DNA of 64,000 nt. Source: Nelumbo lutea (Eukaryota; Streptophyta; Magnoliopsida; Proteales; Nelumbonaceae). Each line of letters starts with the position of its first letter. Position 1 is the stretch's first letter. The notes below the pieces were generated by a model. It did not search any database and was not told the origin of the DNA. It saw only the letters and a program-made list of their open reading frames with translations. Below are positions 23,150 through 35,800 of this stretch, piece after piece. Where the stretch lies: contig JAKGHH010000008.1 in NCBI GenBank assembly GCA_022828595.1, positions 6,871,728 through 6,935,727 of the forward strand, in the 5' to 3' direction. The translations under genes were made by a program, and so were the position numbers.

Positions 23150-24790
23150 AACCCCTTTTGCTATTCTCTAATCTCTCTATGCAGATTCCAGTTCTAAATG
23201 GTGGAAGGAGGGATATGCTTTCTCTTAAAAATACAGTCGTGCTTCATTGTTTGTACTTTGTAGGGACAGGTACAGGGTTTTTTGTCTTTGATATGGACAA
23301 TATGAATGTTGACATAAGATTAGATGAACGCTTTACCTGTTTTAATGATAAGACTCCTCACCAGTCTTAAAATATAAGGGCCTCACAATCATTCAACCTC
23401 TCAGTATAGGCTTCATGTATTTTTTTTTCACTGGTGTAAAGTCTTATCATTGAATAGATAAAGCTTTCAACTAATCTTAATTTGAATGTTCAAAATATCT
23501 CTGTGAATTAAGTCTTGCTTTCAATAGGGTAATTTGTGTTTTGATCCTATTTCTCTCATTCCTCAGTCTATTATGGATTTAGATAAAGCTAGAGTCGGAA
23601 ATTTCCCTAACTGATGAGGAAAACAGACTCATTTGGAACTTGAGTTCAAGTGTTACTTTCTCTATCTATTCATCTTGTGACCTGGTTAGAACTCATGACA
23701 GCAATATAATTGGCTTTCTTGTGTGGGGAAATAAGGTTTGTCCACAAAAATCTCTGTTTAATGAAGTGGTTATTGAAAGAAGCATCCAGCTTTTCTTTAT
23801 AAATGTTGTTGTGGTGGCGTTATGTCGTTAACAGTGTCTTTCCTAATAGGGTCTTGGCTATGATTAGACCTGTTCATGGCCGGCCTGACCCCAGATGGGT
23901 TTGAACAGGCTTTTTGGCCCGCGAGCTTAATTTCGGGCCAAAAAGCCCAGCACGCATAAAATTCGAATTGGGCTTGGGCTTTACCAAAATAGCCCGGCCC
24001 GACCTATAGTTAAACCTAAGTAAAAACCCTATGTAATATTCATTTGAATAATTTTTTTTTGATTTGAGAATATTGCTGATTCACTTGTAGGCCCATTGTT
24101 CATTTAAATAGGGGAAAAAACATCTAAATTAAAATGAAAAATGTCAATTTGAATAGGGAAAAATTCAAATTTCTTTTATTAGGTCGGGCTTTGGGTTTGG
24201 GTTCGGACTTCGGGCCCAACATTTTTCTATTAATAAAGAGTCAAAGCCCGGCCAGGCTCGGCCCATGAACAGGTCTAACTATGACTAATAAGGTGTGGTC
24301 TCATTCTAGAAATATTTTTAATTTTCCTATTTTTCAAACGCAACATATTATTTATATGATTAATATGTGGTGGGGTGTGGCCTTGAGAGGCACCCACATT
24401 TATCATCTTTTACAAAAAAATTAATAGATGGCTAATGGAGATTAGCTTGACAAACATTCCTTTGAAGCCGGTTAAGAGGCCAAACTTTAGATGGGTTAAT
24501 TAGCATTTTCCTAGTGATTATCCCTTCAAATTGAATGTTGATGGGGCCAGTCATGGCAATCTAGGTGAAAGTGGAGGGTGGTATTTTGAGAAAATAATAT
24601 TGGTGCTTTTTATTACTGCTATGGCAATGGCTTTTTTGGGTTTTTTTTTTTCCCTGAATTCCTTGCGTGATGGTTGTATTTTGGAGTTGGAGGTAGAATG
24701 TAACAATATGTGTTTAGTTGACATTCTTTTTGGGAAGAAGTATTAATTCCTTTCTTGAAACATCACTTGCACCTTATGGGACATTAGAAG
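23150..24790 (+). mobile_element. LINE ORF2 3' fragment interrupted by a MITE
   Basis: The plus strand shows VDIRLDERFTCFNDK (23310-23360), matching the DIRL-x-ERFPRLF block of L1-type post-RT regions, and a weak zinc-region segment to about 23860. After the nested MITE (23865-24277), an RNase H start is readable (PFKLNVDGASHGNLGESGG, 24513-24570), then LRDGCILELEVECNN. Stops and frame changes show it is dead. Confidence 0.55.
23865..24277. mobile_element. hAT-like MITE nested in a LINE fragment
   Basis: Termini TAGACCTGTTCATGG and CCATGAACAGGTCTA, perfectly inverted over 15 bases; flanks GCTATGAT and ACTATGAC (6 of 8 identical). GGCCCG-type words recur at both ends. Confidence 0.72.
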
Positions 24791-24842
24791 ATTGTGTGCT
24801 AATATGTGTATAAAATGCACTCGCACTATCAAAGAAGGTAAT

Positions 24843-25362
24843 TAGAGGTATAAAGTGGGTCATGTTGGCCTGTGGGCCATTACAGCCCGTGATGCTTTTT
24901 CCGGTGAAAATTTTGGGTTCAGTTCGGCACGGTCGATGGTCCAGGTCCATTCGGGCCCGTGTCGTGTCGTACTGTGTCATGACCGGGCTGGCCCATGGTC
25001 GAGCCTTGAGCTAAGTCGGGCAGTGCATTGGGCCAAAGCTATTTATTTAAAAAAATTGACAAAAAACTTAAAATTTTAATTTTATATGAATTTTGTGTAT
25101 ACAATTGCTTATATATACAATAGTTAAATAAATTAGTATGATAAAATTTAAAAAATTATTTATTTTATTAATATATATATATATAAATTATATAATTATA
25201 ATTTATATAATATATATAAATACATAATATATATATATAATATAAAATATGTATAAATAATATATATGAGTCATGCCGGCCTGTGGACCTAAAATCCTAT
25301 ACCTAACACGATTTGCATAATCGTGCTAAGCCATGGGCCACAGAACCCGATTTACACCTCTA
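24843..25362. mobile_element. TIR MITE related to the TAGAGGTGTAAA type
   Basis: Termini TAGAGGTATAAAGTGGGT and AACCCGATTTACACCTCTA are inverted with a few mismatches. GGCC and CATGGGCC words repeat subterminally; the middle is AT-rich. The flanks (AAGGTAAT, GTGATGAC) do not give a clear target duplication. Confidence 0.6.
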
Positions 25363-26031
25363 GTGATGACTTCCTTACTAATAGAGGCGTTGATTTCCAT
25401 TGCTACAATTCTTTACAAAGTCTACCTCAACCTTAAAACTTTAAATTTTCTACCAGCAGATTGGTTGGGAATCCCTATTTCTTGTTGTGTTTTTTGTGGG
25501 TTTCAAGTTGGGTGGCGATGGCAATGTTGTGTGCTTTGCATTTAGGCCTATGGGTAAGATGGGTTTCACCCACTCCTATAATTTTCTTCAATTCCTCACT
25601 TTTGATTATATGGCTAATCCATAAAATTTAAGGTGGCCACCCCTTCACACCTTTCCACCTGGAGTAAATTTAAGGGTCTTAAAAAATGGTTAGATTGGAC
25701 AAATTTCAACGTTGACGGGTATTTTATCCATTGTCCATTGTTAGGCTTTACCTCTTAACCTAACAAGGACCACCATTGAATGTGCATGGCATCACCTTGT
25801 AACAAATAGCTATAATGACTTGTTAGTTGTTACTTTGTTCCTTAGTAGAACAGTAATTACATTATAAATTCTTTAAGAGTATAATGGTTAACAAAATTTC
25901 ACCACTTCCTTAAAAACTTAAAAAGTGTTTGACATTATGGTCGTTTCTTGAGGCAAAGTTTATACTTGAAACCAATCTTGGAAATCAGGTAAGTAGTTAG
26001 ATTGTAAATATAACCCCATGCATATGAGATC
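25363..26031. other. Intergenic, no gene recognised
   Basis: No conserved motif is seen on either strand. Confidence 0.4.
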
Positions 26032-26179
26032 AGATTTCATCCTTACAAAATTTGTTTTTATGCCATCGTCACAACAACTGCAGCTATGCATTATATTTTC
26101 ATTCATGGAAGATGTTCCCAATGCATGGTTTAAGTGTTGTGAGGAGGGTGTGAGAACCAATTTTGTGAGGATGAAATCC
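26032..26179. repeat. Inverted repeat, small MITE candidate
   Basis: AGATTTCATCCTTACAAAATT (from 26032) is repeated inverted near 26157-26179 (AATTTTGTGAGGATGAAATCC), separated by about 100 bases. The pair of antiparallel open frames here simply reflects the palindrome. Confidence 0.6.
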
Positions 26180-26845
26180 AAATTCCATGTACTTTTGTTT
26201 ATTCTTATTTAGGTTTCATTCACTTTTTGAAATGTTACTTACCCAATCAAGTAAAGCACTTACCCGAGCAAATGTTTTCTAAGAAATACTTACATGGGAC
26301 AAGTGCATATATACATCTTCTTTTACTTCTTAGGTAAAGAAGATAATGACCATTTTAGCCATAAAATTATTATTAAAAGGAAAAATTTTGTCCAATCTAA
26401 GTGTTGATAACTTCTCTCATGCAGAAAAATTATTTTACCTACATGAGAGATAAATATCACTTACCTACTTAGTAAATAAAATTTTCATGAATTTCACATA
26501 AATCTGAAAAAAAACATAGATATCTTAGTCAATAAAAAAATTGAAGAAAAATTCAATTAGCTTTGTTTCTGTGATCCGAATAAAGAATTCATTGATTTAG
26601 GAAATTCGTGCAATTAAAAATTATTATAAATAAGAAGATACTCGAAAAGAAACAAAAAACAAATCAAAAGAATGAAGCACGCGTCTTTATTAATAGTTAA
26701 CCATTTGTTCGGGTGAAGGAACTTGTATTCAATAATTCACTCTAGTCTCTCCAATTGCCTAATCCGCTAATTAAAACTACTCCAACTTGCGAATTGGTTC
26801 CTCCCTAGGTAGTGGATGGGACATATTTTAGTAATTTAGTCATTT
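26180..26845. other. Intergenic, no gene recognised
   Basis: AT-rich sequence without recognisable genes or repeats. Confidence 0.4.
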
Positions 26846-27110
26846 TGTTTAGGAGGGAGATTTAAATTTACAAGAATCTCTTTTTTTTCTCTTTTGTTTT
26901 TGTCATTTCCTCCCTTGAATGATTCATTGTCCCACATTGTTTGAGTAATGGGAGTAGAGTATATTTGTAGTCTTGCTCCCTCTATGAGTAGGGATCCATA
27001 GGAGGAGAGAACTATAGATATTCCATGCATGGGGGGGGGTTGGGAGTGTTTTTCACACGTGCACACTGGGTCGAGCTGGGGCGCGGGTGCAGGTAAAGGT
27101 GCGTGGAGGA
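26846..27110 (+). repeat. Truncated 5' LTR of copia element 1
   Basis: Starts TGTTTAGGAGGGAG and follows the 3' LTR (TTTACAAGAAT, TCCTCCCTTGAATGA, GAGTATATTTGTAGTCTTGC) until about 27110, where internal coding DNA begins abruptly. Confidence 0.75.
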
Positions 27111-27151
27111 AAAAACTACAAAAGTAGTGTCCTAAAGAAAAGCAAGTCTTC

Positions 27152-29990
27152 ATGGGAAACTCACAAACTTCGAAGATCATCGGCAAAGGAAATGTGCTCC
27201 TGAAACTAACTTTAGGAAAAATCCTAATGCTGAATGATGTAATGCATGTGCCAGAGATCCAACGGAACTTGGTATTGGGAGCAATCCTCAACAAAGTAGG
27301 ATTGAAACTCACATTTGAATCAAACAAGGCCGTGTTGACTAAAAATAATGTATTTATTGGAAAATGGTACAATGCTGGTGGATTATTTGTACTAAACATC
27401 TCTGATATTATTATGAATAAAAATGTTTCTTCTACTTATATTGTTGAATCTTTTGATATTTGGCATATTAAACTAGGACATCGTAGTGCTCCTTATTTAA
27501 AATGTTTATGTAAATTAGGAGATTTGAATGTTCCTATTAACTTTACAAATGAAAAATGCCAAGTATGTGTAGAAGCAAAATTTACTAAGAAACCTTATAA
27601 AAGTGTACAAAGAGAAACTGAATTGTTACAATTTATACACAGTGATCTAGGAGACCTTAAATGTCATGAAGATAGAGGAGGAAAAAGATATTATATAATC
27701 TTTATAGATGATTTTTCTAAATATGCAAAAGTAGTTCTACATAAATCAAAATATGAAATTGTTACAATTTCATAAACTACAAAACTGAAGTAGAAAATCA
27801 ATTAGGTAAGAAAATAAAAAAAAAAACGTAGAACAAATAGAGGAATTGAATATGATAGGCAAACCATTAGAAAATTCTTTGAAAAAAATGGAATCATACA
27901 TGAAACCACAACTCCTTATCAACCTCAATCTAATGGAGTTGCAGAAAAACTTAACAAAACACTAAAAGAAATGATAAATACAATGTTAATTAGTTCAGGC
28001 GCACCTCTAAATTTGTGGGGGGAAGCAATCCTAACGGCTTGTCACTTATATAATAGAACACCACTTAAGAAGAAATGACAAATTCCCTTTGAACTTTGGC
28101 ATAATAAGAAACCTAGTTTGAACTATCTAAAAATTTGGGACTACCTAGCAAATGCTGGAATACCTGAACCTAAAAGAAAGAAATTAGGACCATAAACCTG
28201 TGACTGTGTGTTCATTTGCTATGCACAAAATGGTGTGGATTATCGGTTCCATATAATTAAAACATTTAAAAATGTTGTCGAAAATAACACAATAATCGAG
28301 TCCTAAGATGCAAGTTCTTTGAGCACATCTTCCCTTGGAGAAAGGAAACATTAAATAGGGAAGCTTCTCAAGACCAATTTAAAAAACCAAGAACAAGTGA
28401 GTGCTCAAGGAATCAGTACTTCACTTAGGCAAGGCCCAAACTTAAGGAAAAGTAAAAGACAAAGAATAGAAACAAACTTGGGTGACAGAATGTTCACATT
28501 TCTGGTGGACAAGGCCAGTAACCCATCAGGAAGCTATAACTTCACATAATGTAGTATTTTGGAAAGAAGCCATAAAGAATGAAATAGACTCCTTAGTCAC
28601 TAATCAAATTTGGGAACTTGTAAATCTCCCACCTAGAACTAAGGCACTAGATTGTAAGTGAATTTTTAAGAAAAAAACTAAACCAGATGACACAATAGAT
28701 AAATTCAAGGCCATGTTAGTTACTAAGTGATTTAGACAAAAGAAAGATGTAGACTTCTTTGACACCTACTCCCCGGCTGCAAAATTAACAATAATTAGGG
28801 TTTTGTTTGCTATAGCATCCATTTACAAACTGGTAGTTCACCAAATGGATGTGAAGACAGCTTTCTTAAATAGGGAATTAAAGGAATAAATTTATATTAA
28901 GCAACCTAAAGGCTTTATAATGCTAGGACAAGAAAATAAAGTATGTAAATTAATTAAGTCTCTGTATGGCTTAAAACAAGTTCCCAAACACTGGCATGAA
29001 AAATTTGATAATGTGTTAGTAACTAATGGATATAGTAGAAATGATTATGATAGATGTGTCTATAGCAAATTTGAAAACAATACAGGAGTCATTATCTGTC
29101 TCTATGTTGATGATATGCTAATAATGGGAACTAGTCTAGATGTAGTAAAAGAAACAAAACAATTTCTAATATCCAAATTTGATACCAAGGACTTTGGTGA
29201 GGCTGATGTAATCTTGGGAATTAAAATCCATAAAAAACAAGAAAACTTCATTTTTTCCCAATTACATTATGTAGAAAATATTCTTAGGAAATTTGGGCAC
29301 TATGATTGTAAATCAATTAAAACACCTTTTGACTGTAGTGTTTACTTAAAGAAACATGTAGGAGAACCTGTTTCACAAAAGGAATATGCAAATATAATTG
29401 GATATGTATCCTACTTAATGAATTGTACAAGACCAGACATAGTTATAGCTATGGGAAAATTAAGTCAGCATACTCATAATCCTGGAAATGAACACTGGGA
29501 AGGTTTAGTAAGATTATTAAAATATTTAAAGGAACCATAAACTTTGGTTTACATTACTCAGGTATTCCTCTTGTTTTAGAAGGCTTTACTGATGCGAATT
29601 GGATTTTAGATTCAAATGATAGTACTTCCACCAGTGGATATGTATTTACTCTAGGTGGAGGAGCAATATCGTGGAAATCAGTAAAGCAGTCATTCAATAC
29701 AAGTTCAACAATGGAGGTCGAGTTCATTGCACTAGAATTGGTGGGGTCTGAGGCAGAGTGACTAAGGAACTTGCTTGTAGATATACCACTTAGGCCTCTG
29801 CCGGTTCTGTCTATATCTCTCCATTGTGATAGCTAAGCAGCAATAGCCAAAGCCAAGAACCAGTCGTATAACGGTAAAAGAAGGCACATCCACTTAAGGC
29901 ATTACCTAGTAAGACAATACCTTAGCAAAGGTACGATCGCTTTAGATTTTGTAAGGTCTTAAAAGAACCTTGTAGATTCATTAACCAAAC
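27152..29990 (+). pseudogene. Copia element 1 pol (protease end, integrase, RT, RNase H), broken
   Basis: 27152-27775 encodes the protease tail (VPEIQRNLVLGAILNKVGLK), the pre-integrase motif (DIWHIKLGHRS, CQVCVEAK) and the integrase N-terminal core (QFIHSDLGDLK, YIIFIDDFSKYAKV). A frameshift follows; integrase continues (TPYQPQSNGVAEKLNKTLKE) with a stop near 28077. RT starts near 28555 (FWKEAIKNEIDSLV), has stops near 28659, 28728 and 28887, and is open from 28920 to 29540 with catalytic LYVDDML (YVDD at 29103-29114). RNase H follows to about 29990 (GFTDANW, TSTSGYVFTL) with further stops. Replication proteins in an intact copy; inactive here. Confidence 0.78.
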
Positions 29991-30577
29991 TACAAACTTC
30001 TAATGTGGTTTATGAGGCATTGGTAGGAATGGGGCTGAAGCCCGTTACAAAGTCATTAGTGATGGACACCCAACCTGTGTGAAAGGAGATCCCAGGAATT
30101 ATGTTGAATGGGTAAAAACGAGTTGCTAGATGACTTGGGAAAGCACAATCATTTGTGTTCCATTTCAGATGCCGAGATAAGATAGTGTTCACTGCATATT
30201 GAGGAGATTGAGCATGAGGCTCTTAATCAGTTAGGAATAGTGTGAGCAGTGCACACTAATAACTGGCCTTAGTGAGTGTGAAGTGTGGCCGCTTCTAAGA
30301 GAGATGTAGGGCTGACTCTTGAAAACAATCATGATTCCAAGAGGGGAACAAGGCCGAAATGTTCCAAAACAAAAGAACCACTAAAGAACTGATGAGTTGA
30401 GTTGGTTGACTGGTTAGCTAGTTACGATAAGGAGGAAAGGTTGAAGGAATCTGACTCCACCCGTACTCTGTAATATAACCTGTCGTACCTAAGTGTTGAT
30501 TGAAATCCAAAAGACATCACCATGAATAATTTTCTCATTGCGATGCTCAGATTGTTCGATATTCTTGTAATTTTGAA

Positions 30578-30590
30578 TCTTGTGGGGGAT
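30578..30590 (+). other. Polypurine tract of copia element 1
   Basis: TCTTGTGGGGGAT lies directly before the TG of the 3' LTR, the usual copia PPT position and type. Confidence 0.6.
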
Positions 30591-31578
30591 TGTTGGAGAG
30601 AGATTCAAATTTACAAGAATTTCTCTCTTCCCTCTCTTGTTTTTGTCCTTTCCTCCCTTGAATGACTCCTTGTCTCACATTGCTTGGGAAAGGAGTGGGA
30701 GTGGAGTATATTTGTAGTCTTGCTCCCTCTATGGGTAGGACCCATAGGCAGAGAAGACTATAGATATTCGATGCATGTGAGGAGGGGTTGGGGGTGCTTT
30801 TCACACGTGTGTTGAGCCAAGTCGGGTTGGGCCGGGTGGGGGTGGGGGTGGGGGTGCGTGTGTGTATACGCGCGATGCACTGAATCATTTTGTTTTATCC
30901 GAATTATCTTTTCAATTTTAAAACGTCTCTTCAAATTCAAATTTAATTTTTAAATAAATTGTTTTCTTTTTTCATATATTTTCTTCCTCCTTGTGCCTTT
31001 TTGAATAGATGCACTGCTCTGAAGAGGCTCCTGTTTGAAAGGACACATCTGTGTCCATTCGGGTATGAGAGTACTCTATAAGAAGAGTATTTGATGATTC
31101 AGTCTACAAAAAAACACACCATTTTTCAACAATCTTTTCTCTGAAAAATCTGAGCATCAATCTTTAGTGGTTCGCGGAAATCTGATAAGCAAGTGCACAC
31201 CTACCAATGGTGGCGTGTGGACTGTTTTATCTTGAAGACCGATTTACGATCACCCGACTTCATCTTCCTACAATTCTATATTTCGAATTCTTACAACAAC
31301 TTCACACCACAACTTCAGTCTACAAAAAAACACACCATTTTTCAACAATCTTTTCTCTGAAAAATCTGAGCATCAATCTTTAGTGGTTCGCGGAAATCTG
31401 ATAAGCAAGTGCACACCTACCAATGGTGGCGTGTGGACTGTTTTATCTTGAAGACCGATTTACGATCACCCGACTTCATCTTCCTACAATTCTATATTTC
31501 GAATTCTTACAACAACTTCACACCACAACTTCGGTTGGAAAGCGATTACCGATACTCTCTCTTTACATTTTTACAACA
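30591..31578 (+). repeat. 3' LTR of copia element 1, with internal duplication
   Basis: Begins TGTTGGAGAGAG after the PPT. It contains the segment shared with the 5' LTR and a perfect-looking 216-bp tandem duplication (31100-31315 and 31316-31531), which lengthens the LTR to about 988 bp. The right boundary is approximate. Confidence 0.68.
31100..31531 (+). repeat. 216-bp direct tandem duplication
   Basis: Two adjacent copies starting CAGTCTACAAAAAAACAC, 31100-31315 and 31316-31531. No difference was seen by eye, so the duplication looks far younger than the decayed element that holds it. Confidence 0.9.
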
Positions 31579-32838
31579 TTTTCTTTAATAAAACAGGACG
31601 AAAATCCAGGACAACAATTAATCGGCTATCCACTTGGTGAAACTATGGAAATGGAATCGAACCTGCAGACGTCCATATCTCTTATGATTCTTAATTAATT
31701 TATTAGGACATGTTTCGAGCATGTGAATCAACTATTAAATGTATTCAAAATTCATTGAGCACGTCGTTATTGTCAAGAGATAATGTGTCAACTTCATATC
31801 ATCCAATTAGAATCTGGCAACGTGTTCACCATCTATTTCATGTCAGCTTTGCAGATGGATGCACTATTAATAATTTCCTTAACCCCTTTTTTTCCGAAAT
31901 TGCGAGGTTTGATTTATTAGCACTGGAAAGAAAAAACCAGTTAATACACCAACAATCTAGCCCTAATTGATTATAAATGAATCAGCATATTGTCATTTTT
32001 CTGTATTATGTATAAACATGTCAATTCATATAACTGTAGCTTAATCAACCCAATCTTGTCAATTCACATGTGTATAAACATGTCAATTCACAGTTGATAA
32101 TGAAGATATTCCCAATGCACAACATTAAAAAGGAATTCTTACCTAAAGGTTTTGATCAATCACAAATCCTGCGAATTTTGATTTTTTTTCCACTAGTGTA
32201 TTATATTTTTATTGAGGGGTTCCGGATTGTTATACTACCATGCGATATTGAGTTTTACTTGCAGTAATCAGATAGGATAATTGGACCGGTTCTTAATCTT
32301 TAATAGGGTTTGAGTCGGCGAGTCAGGACTGATTCTGGTTCCGTACATTTATTTAACGATTTGGACCGGGCCTACCCTAAAGACCTAACCTACTAACAGA
32401 TTACAGCATTCATCTCCATCGTACATGCATTAAAGAAAGCTGGTCAAAGGATGAAACTTGGGCAGACCAGACCAGGGTTGTGGGTTGAGCTTTCATTAAA
32501 ATCTAAAGGAACTGAAAATTCCTTCAAATCGGATCTTAAAACCAAAATGCTGTAAATATAAACCAGAAGAAATTGCAATATGTGAAGATCTTTTTTTTAT
32601 TTTTTTTACGAGAGTGTGAAGATCAATTATGTAATGATAAACTGTGGAGGAGCCGCCTCCCTTTCTCCACACCGTGCGCAGGTCACGTGCTTTTCGTACG
32701 TCGTGTCCGTTTGAACAGGATGTCAGGAGTCAGGACCCTCGCTTGTTCACAACACTTGTACTCAGAGCCCATCGCTGCTCCTCTCAAGATATTTTTCCCC
32801 CTTCATCTTCAGACTGGATGCTTGAAGCCTGAATTTCC
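31579..32838 (+). other. Upstream region of the ILR1-like gene
   Basis: No coding sequence is recognised. TAAATATAAA at about 32551-32560 is a possible TATA box, 280 bases before the ATG; this is weak. The stretch at 32640-32838 is GC-richer and probably includes 5' UTR. Confidence 0.35.
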
Positions 32839-35800
32839 ATGCTTAATCTTAGAGATAACATGGAATTCTCCACATGGGTCTGTTTGATTTTTATACTTCA
32901 TCTGTTTTTGCCGATGCCCGTTTCATCAGATTCTTCTTTAAGCTCAAAAGGTTTTGCGGAAATCTCTGCGAACTTCCTCAATCTTGCCAAAAAACGAGAG
33001 CTTGCCGATTGGATGATAGGTATTAGGATGAAAATACATGAGAACCCAGAACTTGGTTACCAGGAATTCGAGACCAGTAAGCTTATCAGGGCAGAACTGG
33101 ATAAGATGGGCATCCCTTACAAACACCCAGTTGCCGTTACTGGTGTTGTTGGTTTTATCGGAACCGGAGGACCGCCTTTTGTCGCGATAAGAGCAGACAT
33201 GGATGCTCTCCCTATGCAGGTTTTGTTGAATTTTGGTAATCTTGTTTCTTTTTCTTTTGTTGTTTCATGTAAGATAGGGTTGGTCCTTTTGCTGGTTGCA
33301 GAGTGGTGGTTTACATTTTGGGTTAGTGAGCTTTAATTGTTAAAAGTTATAGTGGGGGAGAATACAAGAGCGGAAGCAACAGTTTTGTGGTTTTATGAAT
33401 GTCGGTGGAGTTTGTTAAGATCAAGGTTTTGCAATTTGGCTTGATGGGTTTTCCTTGTGATTTAATAGGAGAATGTGGAGTGGGAGCACAAGAGTAAAAT
33501 CCCTGGGAAGATGCACGCATGCGGGCACGATGCCCATGTTGCAATACTGCTTGGTGCCGCAAAAATCCTTCAGGAGCATCAAAATAATTTACAGGTTTAC
33601 ACTTCTTTGTTTTTTTAACTTCCAAAATTTCTTCTTTGATGTGGGCTACTGAGTCTTGACTATTTTACTAGGTTGCTATCCTGTGTCGATTTGGCAATTG
33701 ACTCATGAGGTTTATGACATAGAGTGTTAGTAGTACCAGAAGGCTAGGTATAAGCCTTCCAAGGTTAGGTCCTTAGTGCGGCCACTTTGTACCAAAAGAA
33801 GCTCCAAAGTTTGGCCCTCCCAAGATGGATGGATGAGGCCAGACATTGGGCTATACCCTTAGTTAACTTAGGAGATGCATTTCATTAAACTCAACTTGAA
33901 AAGAAGGAACAGAACAAGGAAAGAATGATTACTTTCTTGTTGTCAGGGTATCTATATTACTGTGCTCTCATTTATGCATAAGAATTCTATTATTATTATT
34001 ATTTTTTTAACTTGAACGAAAAGATTTGGTTAAAAAAGTCCAAGAGGTGTTACAAGAAAAGGTTTGGATAGTTAAACAAAAAATTTGGCTCCTTCCAAGC
34101 TGTACAAGTTTTACAATATATACAAAGCTCTATAGAAGTGAAGTACATTTCTACCTTATTAACACCCAACCTTGTTAATCCATCTTCAGTGTCATTTCAG
34201 TACCTAGATATCCATCTCAAGATATGGGTGCAGTTTCTCAAATGAAAGCATATCTCATTTAGAGTCCATTTGGAAGGGCTTCAGTGCTCATTGAGCTGCA
34301 TTGATTGAGCCGCTCCAGTTCGCTCGCTCACCAAAGCTCCGAGAACCCCCTATTTGCTTATGTTGTTCATTTATTCATTGCAATAAAATATCTTCTTAAA
34401 AGGCAATGAAAGTTGTAAAATCATTATTTTTTATGTGAGAAATAAGAATTTCAGACCCTAACATAGACATATTTGGGCTTGCCTCGAGGGGCATGCTGCA
34501 AAGGCGACTCATAGAATCAAGAATGCAATATGTTTTACATCACATTAACTACTTGAAGCAATGCAATTAAGGAAAAAAAGAGATTGTGGGTTTTACATGC
34601 TTGAAAATGCTTTATATGTTTGCTTTTATTTTTAAATTTTCATTTGAATACACTTTACATGTTATGTTTATGTATTTTAATTTTAGATAATAGTTTTTTT
34701 AAATCATTTATTTTAAAATTTAAGTTTACATTTCTATTGACATTATGTTTAATATTTTTTAAAATTTTTGGCATTTTTTGGAATTTTCTGACATTTTTTT
34801 TATTTTTACCTTTTTTTTTTGTAATTTTGTGCCTTTACTAAAAAGGTGCGTGCCTCGCCTTGTGCCTTGTGCCTTGCGCCTCAGGCACAAATTGGCCCTT
34901 GCGCTTTGCGCTTTTAAAACACTTATCCATCCTTCTAAAACTAGGGATACCTATATGGTTACTTCCAGGTAGCTTGTGGCCATGGGCCTTGGTAGGGGAA
35001 GGCCCTAAGGCCAATAACTGTTGGGGACCCAACTCATCATGTTCTGGGTTGGTTGACTCACTACACAGTGTTGGGTTGGTGAGGTTGGGGCCCATAATAG
35101 TATAGGTGGATTAGTATGCTGGAAATACTTTAGTATAGTCTAATTGCTCTCCTGTAGGGGTGTAAACGAATCGAATTCGAATCGGATCAGGCAATATCCA
35201 AATTCGAATCGGATTAGAAAATCCGATATCCGAATTCGATTTGATATCCGACGGATATTGAAAATTAATATCCGAATTAGAATCCGATTAAATATTCAAA
35301 TATTCGTTTTGATTCGAATTCGATTAATTAATTATTTTAGATAATTAATAAATATATGAAATAAATATTTTATCGATATAAAGTATATAAATATATAAAT
35401 TATTTATATAACTTCATTATTATATATATTATATAAAATATTTTATATATTATGCATAAGAATTAAATAATCGGTTGAATTCAGATATTTATCAAATCGA
35501 ATAAGGTCATATCCAAATTCGAATCTGATTAACTATTCGGTAAGAATAGGATATCCGAATTTGACCGATTAGATAATCGAATTATCCAAATTCGATTCGA
35601 TTATGTCGAATATCGAATTCGAAATCGGATTTTCGAATACTGTTGACACCCCTACTATCCTGTTTGAGTGGGCTGGGTTTGAGGCCTTGTAAATGGTAAT
35701 TATGGCCTTCCAGCTTGAAGTCCATGGTCAGACTGACCCAATCACACATCATGGGAACCACAGGACTCCTAGCACCAATTCAGTCCTCTGAAGTCTAAGG

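Larger units (their letters stand above)
26846..31578 (+). mobile_element. Ty1/copia LTR retrotransposon, 5'-deleted and decayed
   Basis: A truncated 5' LTR (26846 to about 27110) matches the first 270 bases of the 3' LTR (30591 to about 31578). The coding order pre-integrase, integrase, reverse transcriptase, RNase H is that of Ty1/copia. The 5' LTR runs straight into the end of the protease region, so the rest of that LTR, the PBS, gag and the protease active site are gone. The right end at 31578 (ACAACA) is the best TG...CA fit but not proven, and no clean target duplication was found. Confidence 0.78.

Noticed and set aside
25960..26212. Antiparallel open frames of similar size
   Set aside because: They mirror each other because of the inverted repeat at 26032-26179; no domain seen.
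30010..30940. Minus-strand frames with PTPTPTRP-type repeats in the copia 3' LTR
   Set aside because: Low-complexity translation of a GGGTGGGGGTGGGGG run in the LTR; not a gene.
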